Source: an uncultured Jannaschia sp. (GTDB lineage: Bacteria; Pseudomonadota; Alphaproteobacteria; Rhodobacterales; Rhodobacteraceae). From it: a stretch of 64,000 bases of DNA. Shown one piece after another: positions 52,893-60,656 of this stretch; within the stretch, counting starts at the first letter, position 1, and each line of letters opens with the position of its first letter. The stretch lies in the NCBI RefSeq assembly GCF_947494055.1, contig NZ_CANLTR010000001.1:330522-394521 (forward strand), written 5' to 3'. A model generated the notes under the pieces. It made no database searches. It had not been told where the DNA came from and saw nothing but the letters and a program-made list of their open reading frames with translations. Both the position numbers and the translations under genes were made by a program.

Positions 52893-55874
52893 ATGCTTCG
52901 CAGAAAGACCACGGACGCGCCCCGCAATGGCGGCACCGGCCTGATCGACCGGGCGGCACGGCGCGGCGTCGACCGCCGCGCCTTTCTGCGCGGCTCCGGC
53001 CTCGCCATCGGCGGGCTGGCCGCCATCGGCGCGACCGGCGGCACGGTCGCCAAGGCGCAACAGGCCGAGTACCCCGTCACCGAGGGCGTGACGAAGGTGA
53101 AGTCGGTCTGCACCCATTGCTCGGTCGGCTGCACGGTCATCGCCGAAGTGCAGAACGGGGTCTGGTTTGGACAGGAGCCGGGCTACGAATCCCCATTCAA
53201 CATGGGCGCGCATTGCGCCAAGGGCGCCTCGGTCCGCGAGCATGCCCACGGCGAGCGCCGGCTGAAATACCCGATGAAGAAAGTCGGCGGCGTCTGGGAG
53301 CGGATCTCCTGGGAGCAGGCGATCGACGAGGTCGGCGACCAGCTGCTCGGGATCAAGGAGGAGTCCGGCCCGGATTCCGTCTACTGGCTGGGCTCGGCCA
53401 AGCACAACAACGAGCAGGCCTACCTGTTCCGCAAGTTCGCCGCCTACTGGGGCACCAACAACGTCGACCACCAGGCACGGATCTGCCACTCGACCACCGT
53501 GGCGGGCGTGGCGAACACATGGGGCTACGGCGCCATGACCAACAGCTACAACGACATCCTGAACTCCAAGGCGATCTTCATCATCGGCGGGAACCCGGCC
53601 GAGGCGCATCCCGTCTCGCTGCTGCACATCCTGAAGTCGAAGGAGGAGAACGCCGCACCGCTCATCGTGTGCGATCCGCGCTTCACGCGCACGGCCGCGC
53701 ATGCCGACGAATACGTGCGCTTCCGGCCCGGCACCGACGTGGCGTTGGTCTGGGGGATCCTCTGGCACATCTTCGAGAACGGGTGGGAGGACGAGGAGTT
53801 CATCCGCACCCGCGTCTGGGGCATGGACCGCATCCGCGAGGAGGTCGCCCGCTGGACCCCCGACGAGGTCGAACGCGTCACCGGCGCCTCCTCCGCACAG
53901 CTCGAACGCGTCGCGCGCACGCTGGCGGAGAACCGTCCCGGCACCGTGATCTGGTGCATGGGCGGCACGCAGCACACGAACGGGAACAACAACACCCGCG
54001 CCTATTGCATCCTGCAGCTCGCGCTTGGGAACATGGGCATCGCGGGTGGCGGCACCAACATCTTCCGCGGCCACGACAACGTGCAGGGTGCGACCGATCT
54101 CGGCGTGCTGGCCGACACGCTGCCGGGCTATTACGGCCTGACCGAAGGGGCCTGGGCGCATTGGGCCCGCGTCTGGGAAGAGGATCTGGACTGGCTCAAA
54201 GGCAATTTCGACGTGCTGCCGGGCAAGGGCCCCGACGGCGGCGACCTGATGATGATGGGCGAAACCGGCATCCCGGTCAGCCGCTGGATCGACGGCGTAC
54301 TCGAGGATGCCGAGAACCTGGATCAGCCGAACCGAACCCGTGCGATGATCTTCTGGGGCCATGCCCCCAACAGCCAGACGCGTCTGAAGGAGATGAAGAC
54401 CGCGATGGAGGATCTCGACCTCCTCGTGGTGGTCGACCCCTACCCGACGCTGACGGCAGCGATGAACGACCGCACCGACGGCGTCTACCTCCTGCCGGCG
54501 GCGACGCAGTTCGAGACCTACGGCTCCGTCACCGCGTCGAACCGTTCGCTGCAATGGCGCGAGAAGATCGTGGAGCCGCTCTTCGAGAGCCTGCCGGACC
54601 ACACGATCATGGCGAAGTTCGCGCTCAAGTTCGGCTTCGCGGACCGCATCTTCCGCAACATCGAGGTCAACGGCGACGAGCCGCTGATCGAGGATCTGGT
54701 GCGCGAATACAATCGCGGCATGTGGACGATCGGCTACACCGGGCAATCGCCGGAACGGATGCGGACGCACATGCAGAACCAGCATACGTTCGACCGCAAG
54801 ACCCTCCGCGCGGTGGGCGGCCCGGCGGACGGCGATTTCTACGGCCTGCCCTGGCCCGCCTGGGGCACGCCGGAGATGAACCATCCGGGCACGGCGAACC
54901 TGTACGACATGTCGATGCCGGTGGCCGAGGGCGGCCTGACATTCCGCGCCCGGTTCGGCGTGGAGCGCAATGGCGAGAACCTGCTGGCCGAGGGTGTGGC
55001 CACGCCCGGCTCGGAGATCGAGGACGGCTATCCCGAGTTCACCATGCAGATGCTGCAGGATCTCGGCTGGGACGCGGACCTGACGCCCTACGAGCGGGCG
55101 ATGATCGAATGGGTTTCGGGCTTCCGCGACACGCGGCCCGGCACCCCGGAGGTCGGCGAGGTCGAGTTTCAGGGCGAGCGTCCGACCGACTACAACGAGC
55201 AGGTCGGCGGCGTGAACTGGAAGACCGACCTGTCGGGCGGTATCCAGCGGGTCGCCATCGCGCATGGCTGCGCGCCGTTCGGCAACGCAAAGGCCCGCGC
55301 CGTGGTCTGGACCTTCCCCGACCCCGTGCCGCTGCATCGCGAGCCGCTCTACACGCCCCGGCGCGATCTGGTGGCCGAATACAGCACCTACGACGACAAG
55401 AAGTTCTGGCGCGTGCCCACTCGTTACGCCTCCATTCAGGAGCAGGATTTCAGCCAGGACTACCCGATCATCCTCACCTCCGGCCGTCTGGTCGAGTACG
55501 AGGGCGGCGGCGACGAGACGCGGTCGAACCCGTGGCTCGCCGAGCTGCAGCAGGAGATGTTCATCGAGATCAACCCGCGCGACGCCGGCAATCTTGGCGT
55601 CACCGAGGGTCAGGACGTCTGGGTCGAGGGGCCGGAAGGCGGCAGGATCATCGTCAAGGCGATGGTGACCCCCCGCGTGGGCGAGGGCGTGGCCTTCATG
55701 CCGTTCCATTTCGGGGGTATCTCCGAAGGTCGCGACCTGCGGGAGAACTACCCCGAGGGGGCGGACCCGATCGTCCTGGGCGAATCGACGAACACGGCGC
55801 AGACCTACGGCTACGACTCGGTCACCCAGATGCAGGAGACCAAGACGACGCTGTGCAAGATCACCGCGGCGTAA
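52893..55874 (+). CDS. fdhA: Formate dehydrogenase catalytic subunit, Cys-type, Tat-exported
   Basis: 993 residues from ATG 52893. Tat motif DRRAFLRGSG (27-36), cleavage near AKAQQA. [4Fe-4S] ligands Cys73, Cys76, Cys80 and Cys108 (CTHCSVGC). The metal ligand is Cys198 with His199 in ARICHS, where some homologs have selenocysteine. Bis-MGD-binding blocks: IFIIGGNPAEAHP, GGTQHTNGNNNTR, GMGIAGGGTNIFRGHDNVQG and the C-terminal VWVEGPEGGRIIVKA. Oxidises formate to CO2 in the periplasm. Membrane-bound via FdhC. Tungsten or molybdenum cannot be told apart by sequence; tup genes nearby favour tungsten. Confidence 0.95.
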   Translation: MLRRKTTDAPRNGGTGLIDRAARRGVDRRAFLRGSGLAIGGLAAIGATGGTVAKAQQAEYPVTEGVTKVKSVCTHCSVGCTVIAEVQNGVWFGQEPGYESPFNMGAHCAKGASVREHAHGERRLKYPMKKVGGVWERISWEQAIDEVGDQLLGIKEESGPDSVYWLGSAKHNNEQAYLFRKFAAYWGTNNVDHQARICHSTTVAGVANTWGYGAMTNSYNDILNSKAIFIIGGNPAEAHPVSLLHILKSKEENAAPLIVCDPRFTRTAAHADEYVRFRPGTDVALVWGILWHIFENGWEDEEFIRTRVWGMDRIREEVARWTPDEVERVTGASSAQLERVARTLAENRPGTVIWCMGGTQHTNGNNNTRAYCILQLALGNMGIAGGGTNIFRGHDNVQGATDLGVLADTLPGYYGLTEGAWAHWARVWEEDLDWLKGNFDVLPGKGPDGGDLMMMGETGIPVSRWIDGVLEDAENLDQPNRTRAMIFWGHAPNSQTRLKEMKTAMEDLDLLVVVDPYPTLTAAMNDRTDGVYLLPAATQFETYGSVTASNRSLQWREKIVEPLFESLPDHTIMAKFALKFGFADRIFRNIEVNGDEPLIEDLVREYNRGMWTIGYTGQSPERMRTHMQNQHTFDRKTLRAVGGPADGDFYGLPWPAWGTPEMNHPGTANLYDMSMPVAEGGLTFRARFGVERNGENLLAEGVATPGSEIEDGYPEFTMQMLQDLGWDADLTPYERAMIEWVSGFRDTRPGTPEVGEVEFQGERPTDYNEQVGGVNWKTDLSGGIQRVAIAHGCAPFGNAKARAVVWTFPDPVPLHREPLYTPRRDLVAEYSTYDDKKFWRVPTRYASIQEQDFSQDYPIILTSGRLVEYEGGGDETRSNPWLAELQQEMFIEINPRDAGNLGVTEGQDVWVEGPEGGRIIVKAMVTPRVGEGVAFMPFHFGGISEGRDLRENYPEGADPIVLGESTNTAQTYGYDSVTQMQETKTTLCKITAA

Positions 55875-55886
55875 GGGAGAGTTATC

Positions 55887-56492
55887 ATGGCAAGAGCGAA
55901 GTTCCTCTGCGACGCCGAGCGCTGCATCGAATGCAACGCCTGCGTCACCGCTTGCAAGAACGAGCACGAGGTTCCCTGGGGCATCAATCGCCGCAAGGTC
56001 GTGACCATCCAGGATGGCGAGCCGGGGGAACGGTCGATCTCGGTCGCCTGTATGCATTGCTCCGATCCGCCCTGCATGGCGGTCTGTCCGACCGACTGCT
56101 TCTACCAGACGGCGGACGGGATCGTGCTGCACTCGAAGGACCTGTGCATCGGCTGCGGCTATTGCTTCTACGCCTGCCCGTTCGGCGCGCCGCAATATCC
56201 GACGGCCGGCAATTTCGGTTCGCGCGGCAAGATGGACAAGTGCACCTTCTGCGCCGGCGGGCCGGAAGAGACCTTCTCCGACGCGGAGTTCACGAAATAC
56301 GGCCGCAACCGCATCGCCGAGGGCAAGCTGCCGATCTGCGCCGAGATGTGCTCGACCAAGGCGCTTCTGGCCGGCGACGCCGACACGGTGTCGGAGATCT
56401 ACCGCGAACGCGTGGTCGCCCGCGGCTTCGGCTCCGGCGCGTGGGGCTGGGGCACCGCCTACGGCGAAAACCCGACGCAAGCCGAACTGTGA
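55887..56492 (+). CDS. fdhB: Formate dehydrogenase Fe-S (beta) subunit
   Basis: 201 residues from ATG 55887. Ferredoxin-type motifs: RCIECNACVTACKNEHEVPW, ACMHCSDPPCMAVCPTDC, LCIGCGYCFYACPFGAP and KCTFC...C, carrying four [4Fe-4S] clusters. Unlike E. coli FdnH there is no C-terminal membrane anchor (length 201 versus about 290). It has no Tat motif and is expected to piggyback with FdhA. Passes electrons from FdhA to cytochrome b. Confidence 0.95.
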   Translation: MARAKFLCDAERCIECNACVTACKNEHEVPWGINRRKVVTIQDGEPGERSISVACMHCSDPPCMAVCPTDCFYQTADGIVLHSKDLCIGCGYCFYACPFGAPQYPTAGNFGSRGKMDKCTFCAGGPEETFSDAEFTKYGRNRIAEGKLPICAEMCSTKALLAGDADTVSEIYRERVVARGFGSGAWGWGTAYGENPTQAEL

Positions 56493-56542
56493 CGAACCGG
56501 CCGCCCTCGGGCGGCCGAACCTGACCGAGCGGGAACCGACCG

Positions 56543-57763
56543 ATGATCCGAGCCCTACTCCTCCTCCTTGCCCTCGCCCTGCCCGCCGCTGCGCAGGAGG
56601 CTGATTTCGTACCGTCCGGCAGCCAGACGGTCGAGGACATCATGGCCCGGCAACGAGCTTTGGCCGATGGTGACGAGAGCGTCCGGGCCGTGCGCGACCG
56701 GGAAGGCATACCGAACGAAACTGCCGAGGACGGGACGGGACTTGCCGTCGATGGTACGGTGGGGCGGCCCGCCGACTGGTCGGATCCCGGCATCTGGCGT
56801 GGCGTACGCTACGACGACCTCGACATGCGTTCACAAATCCGGGGGCCGGCGGCGACTACGTTGATCCAGACGGGCGGAATGGAATGGCTCGAACGCCGGG
56901 CCGGGCCGCTGCGCTTCTGGGGTGGCGCCTTGCTACTGCTTACACTTGGCGCGCTCGGCATCTTCTTCCTCCTGCGTGGCCGCATCCGGATCGACGGCCC
57001 GCGCACCGGACGCACCCTCGTCCGCTTCCGTGTCTACGAGCGTTTCGCCCACTGGCTCCTTGCCGGCAGCTTCATCGCGCTGGCGATCACGGGGCTTCTC
57101 GTCCTGTTCGGGCGGGTGGCGATCATTCCGCTCTTCGGGCACGAGGTCTGGGCGCCGGTCGCGATCGTATCGAAATGGGTCCACAACAACATTAGCTGGG
57201 CCTTCATGCTCGCCCTCGTGATGGTCTTCGTCCTGTGGGTCCTGCAGAACATTCCCGACCGAACCGACTGGCAATGGCTCAAGCGCGGCGGCGGCATCTT
57301 CGGCGGCGGCCATGTTCCCGCAAAGAAGTTCAACGCTGGCCAGAAGGCGATCTTCTGGTCGGTGATCATCCTCGGCGGCTCGATCAGCGTGTCAGGCCTG
57401 TCCCTCCTCTTCCCGTTCGAGATGCCGCTTTTCGGGACGACCTTCGCTCACCTGAACGATTGGGGCGTTGGAGGTCTGTTCGGCGGCCTGCCGGCCGATC
57501 TCGCGCCGCAGGAGGAGATGCAGCTATCGCAACTCTGGCACGGGATCGTGGCCTTCGTCCTGATCGCGATCATCTTCGCGCACATCTATCTCGGCTCGAT
57601 CGGGATGGAGGGCGCCTACGACGCGATGGGCAAGGGCCGGGTCGAGGAGCAATGGGCGCGGGAACACCATTCGATCTGGGCCGAGAAGGCTTTGGCCGAG
57701 CGTGACGATCCCCGGCGGAAGCAGACCGGCTCGCCCGATGCCAATGCGACACCTGCGGAGTAA
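56543..57763 (+). CDS. fdhC: Formate dehydrogenase cytochrome b (gamma) subunit
   Basis: 406 residues from ATG 56543. Signal peptide 1-18, then an unusual periplasmic region (19-125) before the first helix (about 125-146). The core helices carry heme ligands in YERFAHWLLAGSF, SKWVHNNISW and LWHGIVAFVLIAIIFAHIYLG. FdnI/FdoI family, which links the Fe-S subunit to the quinone pool. The C-terminal tail is cytosolic and charged. The N-terminal extension of about 100 residues is longer than E. coli FdnI (217 residues). Confidence 0.92.
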   Translation: MIRALLLLLALALPAAAQEADFVPSGSQTVEDIMARQRALADGDESVRAVRDREGIPNETAEDGTGLAVDGTVGRPADWSDPGIWRGVRYDDLDMRSQIRGPAATTLIQTGGMEWLERRAGPLRFWGGALLLLTLGALGIFFLLRGRIRIDGPRTGRTLVRFRVYERFAHWLLAGSFIALAITGLLVLFGRVAIIPLFGHEVWAPVAIVSKWVHNNISWAFMLALVMVFVLWVLQNIPDRTDWQWLKRGGGIFGGGHVPAKKFNAGQKAIFWSVIILGGSISVSGLSLLFPFEMPLFGTTFAHLNDWGVGGLFGGLPADLAPQEEMQLSQLWHGIVAFVLIAIIFAHIYLGSIGMEGAYDAMGKGRVEEQWAREHHSIWAEKALAERDDPRRKQTGSPDANATPAE

Positions 57764-57767
57764 ACCG

Positions 57768-57893
57768 ATGAAGACCATGCTCAGCGCTTTCGCCGTCGCC
57801 ATCCTGATCGCCTTCGTCGCGCAATACACGTTCGATGCCCTGCCCTTCAGCTCCGCCGAGCAACAATCGGCGGAGAATGTGCGTCTGGACTAA
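57768..57893 (+). CDS. 41-residue membrane peptide downstream of fdhC
   Basis: From ATG 57768, four bases after the fdhC stop: MKTMLSAFAVAILIAFVAQY, then a short polar tail ending ENVRLD. One hydrophobic helix (5-22). It could be a small accessory subunit of the membrane complex, or a signal peptide of a lost gene. Its tight spacing and good codon pattern favour translation. A weak ribosome site (AAACCG) lowers confidence. Confidence 0.6.
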   Translation: MKTMLSAFAVAILIAFVAQYTFDALPFSSAEQQSAENVRLD

Positions 57894-58018
57894 GTTCGAG
57901 CCAGACAGCGACCATACCGAGTGGACAGGACGCGTATCTGCTAGCTTGAGGGCGACGACGAAACCTCGTCCTTCGCCGGACCGGGACCGCGTCGCATACG
58001 GTGCACGGCCCCTCCGCT

Positions 58019-58852
58019 TCAGCCCATCTTGCGATCGTCCACGATCGTCATTTGCGCCAGACCGCTCTCACCGAGATCGACCTTGGCGAAGGGCCCGCCG
58101 TGGCACATCTGTGCCGGGTCGGTCGGGTCGGAAGGCTCGCCCGAAGCGAGGATCGTGTCGGCGAACTGCTCGGCGTTGTCCTTGGGGCGGTAGCCCAGAT
58201 AGGCGGCGTCAGAATTGTCCACCGGTGTCCGATCGTTGTTCGAGACGCCGTAGACGATGGAGAATCCTACCGTCGGCGTGTCGATCGCCCGCGTCACGAG
58301 TTGGATCAGGTCGTCGTAGCTGAGCCAGGTGCCGAGTGCGCGGGGCGACGTGACCTGCGCGCAGGAAAGGATGCGGAGGTGGACGGATTCGAGCCCCCGC
58401 TTCTCCCAGTACATCCGTCCGAGATCCTCGGCGAAGCACTTGGCGAGGCCATAGAACGTGTCCGGCCGGTGCGGGACGTCCGTGCCGATATGCTCCCGCC
58501 GGGAATACATGCCCACCGCATGGATCGAGGAGGCATAGACGACCCGGCGCAGCTTGTGGCGATGCGCCGCTTCCCAGACGTTGTAGGCGCCGACGAAGTT
58601 CGGCCCCAGCAGCGTCTCGAATGGCGCCTCGTCGACGACGGCGCCGAAATGGACGACCATGTCCGCTCCCGCGAGAAGCGCGTGGATCTGGTCGTATTCG
58701 GCCAGATCGGCTCGGACGTAGGTCTCGCCCTCGTAGAGCTTGCCGATTTCCTCGGCGATGTCGGAGGAAACCAGTTCGTCGCAGAGCCGGGTCAGCGGCT
58801 CCCGTAGGTAGGAGCCGAGGCGGCCGGCCGCGCCGGTGAGGACGATCTTCAT
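58019..58852 (-). CDS. Uronate dehydrogenase-like SDR
   Basis: 277 residues from ATG 58852 (AAGGGAAT upstream). NAD loop KIVLTGAAGRLGSYL, then the catalytic Ser-Tyr-Lys triad in VYASSIHAVG and FYGLAKCFAEDL. The blocks GTWLSYDDLIQLVTRAI and GYRPKDNAEQFAD closely match Agrobacterium uronate dehydrogenase as I remember it, which oxidises galacturonate and glucuronate to aldarolactones. Next to the hyu genes but separated by 82 bases on the same strand, so a co-regulated catabolic locus is possible. Confidence 0.82.
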   Translation of the reverse strand: MKIVLTGAAGRLGSYLREPLTRLCDELVSSDIAEEIGKLYEGETYVRADLAEYDQIHALLAGADMVVHFGAVVDEAPFETLLGPNFVGAYNVWEAAHRHKLRRVVYASSIHAVGMYSRREHIGTDVPHRPDTFYGLAKCFAEDLGRMYWEKRGLESVHLRILSCAQVTSPRALGTWLSYDDLIQLVTRAIDTPTVGFSIVYGVSNNDRTPVDNSDAAYLGYRPKDNAEQFADTILASGEPSDPTDPAQMCHGGPFAKVDLGESGLAQMTIVDDRKMG

Positions 58853-58934
58853 GTCGGATTCCCTTCTACAGATTCTGGCCCCGCTTGTGCGGCAGCCGCG
58901 TCGCCATCGATGTGTGACAGGCCCTGCGGCCGGG

Positions 58935-60656
58935 TCAACGCATCTCCGCTCCGCCCGCCGCCAACGCCAGGATCTCCGCGATTTCCTCGTCGGTCAGGCC
59001 ATGCTGCGCCCGCGCATAGCCCGCGCTGATGTAGCCCAGCGCCAGATCGCGCGCGATGGCCGCGCGGTCGCGTTCCGCCGGGTCGCCGTAGCCGGCACCG
59101 CCGGGGAAGGCCATGCGCACGATCCGGCCGTGCGGCACGAATTGCCGGCCCTTGCCGCGCATAGGCGCGCCGTCGTCGCGTTCGATGATCGTCCGGGCGC
59201 CAGACTGTCCGCCGCGGCGCCCCCGCGCGGGATGGTCGACGCGGTCGAGCATGGCGGAGATGTCGAACTCGTGCCCCTCTCGCGCGCCCACATCCATGAA
59301 CTGCCCGAGTCCGCCGCGCTGCCGACCCGCGCCACCGGAATCGGGACGCAACTCCTTGCGCCAGATCAGAACGGGACCGACCTGCTCCGTCGCCTCGACC
59401 GGCATGGTCATCACGCCTGAGGGGAACGCCGTCGCGTTCATCCCGTCGAGGCCAGGCCGGGCACCGGAGCCGCCGGAATTGAAGGTGAGGACCTCGGCCC
59501 GCCGGGGGCCCGCCGGGGCCGGCGCGTCGGTGCGCGGCCGGAGGCTGACTTGGAAGTTGCAGAGGCTGCCCGCTCCTTCTGCCGGGACAAGGTCGGGCAA
59601 GAGTCGGTCGAGCGCGTCGTACACCGTGTCCGGCACCATGTGTCCGATGACGTGGCGCAGCGCGACCGGTGCCGGGTGGCGCGCATTGACGATGGTGTCC
59701 TCCGGCGCGGTGATCTCGAAGGGTTCGAGCGAGGCCGCGTTGTTCGGGATCTCCGGCGCGATGGCGCATTTGAGCGCATAGCAGGTATAGGCCTTGGTAT
59801 AGACCAGCGGCACGTTGATGCCCTTCCGATCCGGCCCGCTCGTCCCCGACCAGTCGGACAGGATGCGGCCGGCCTCGATCGTGACGCGTACCCGCAGGTC
59901 GACCGGTGTCGCGTAGCCGTCGATCCGCATCTGCCCCTCCGCCGAGCCGGGCGGCAGCGCCGCAATCCGTTCGAGCGTCGCCCGGCGCGAATTGCTCAGG
60001 ATGAAGTCGGAGATACCCGACAGGTCCGCGAGGCCAAACTCCCGCATCATGTCGATCAGCCGGCGATGCCCGATCTCGTTGCAGGTGGCGAGCGCATAAA
60101 GGTCGCCGACGAGCTGATCCGGCTCGCGCACGTTACCGCGGACGATGGCGAGAAGGGTCCGGTCCACCTCCCCCTTCGCGGCGAAGCGCATGATGGGGAT
60201 GTAGAGCCCTTCCTCGTAGACCGAGTTCGCGTCCACGCCGAAGCCCCGCCCGCCGACGTCAGTGACATGCGCGGTGCAGGCGAAGAAGCCGATCAGGCGT
60301 CCCTCGTGGAAGGAGGGCGAGACGACGGTGATGTCGTGGAGGTGGCCCGTGCCCTCCCATGGATCGTTTGTCAGGTAGACGTCCCCCTCCTCCATCGTCT
60401 GCCGGCCGATGCGCCGGATGAAGTGGCCCACGGCATCCGCCATTGCGTTGACGTGGCCCGGTGTGCCGGTCACCGCCTGTGCCAGCATGCGTCCCGCGTC
60501 GTCGTAGACGCCGGCAGAGAGGTCCCCCGCCTCGCGCACGGAGGTGGAGAAGGCCGTGCGGACAAGCGCCTGCGCCTGCTCCTCCACGATCGAGATCATG
60601 CGGTTCCACATGACCTGGTTGGCGACCTGACTGCGCTCGCGTGTCGGGGCGTTCAT
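58935..60656 (-). CDS. hyuB: Hydantoinase B / oxoprolinase-family subunit
   Basis: 573 residues from ATG 60656. The family blocks are NQVMWNRMISIVEEQAQALV at the start, GDVYLTNDPWEGTGHLHDIT and LRHVIGHMVPDTVYDALD. It works with HyuA to hydrolyse hydantoins, N-methylhydantoin or 5-oxoproline with ATP. Its start overlaps the hyuA stop (ATGA). The substrate cannot be told from sequence. Confidence 0.9.
   Translation of the reverse strand: MNAPTRERSQVANQVMWNRMISIVEEQAQALVRTAFSTSVREAGDLSAGVYDDAGRMLAQAVTGTPGHVNAMADAVGHFIRRIGRQTMEEGDVYLTNDPWEGTGHLHDITVVSPSFHEGRLIGFFACTAHVTDVGGRGFGVDANSVYEEGLYIPIMRFAAKGEVDRTLLAIVRGNVREPDQLVGDLYALATCNEIGHRRLIDMMREFGLADLSGISDFILSNSRRATLERIAALPPGSAEGQMRIDGYATPVDLRVRVTIEAGRILSDWSGTSGPDRKGINVPLVYTKAYTCYALKCAIAPEIPNNAASLEPFEITAPEDTIVNARHPAPVALRHVIGHMVPDTVYDALDRLLPDLVPAEGAGSLCNFQVSLRPRTDAPAPAGPRRAEVLTFNSGGSGARPGLDGMNATAFPSGVMTMPVEATEQVGPVLIWRKELRPDSGGAGRQRGGLGQFMDVGAREGHEFDISAMLDRVDHPARGRRGGQSGARTIIERDDGAPMRGKGRQFVPHGRIVRMAFPGGAGYGDPAERDRAAIARDLALGYISAGYARAQHGLTDEEIAEILALAAGGAEMR

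Noticed and set aside
52629..56480. A 1283-codon open frame on the minus strand opposite fdhA/fdhB
   Set aside because: It mirrors the third-codon GC bias of the real fdh genes and has no domain or ribosome site; the plus-strand proteins have full family motifs.
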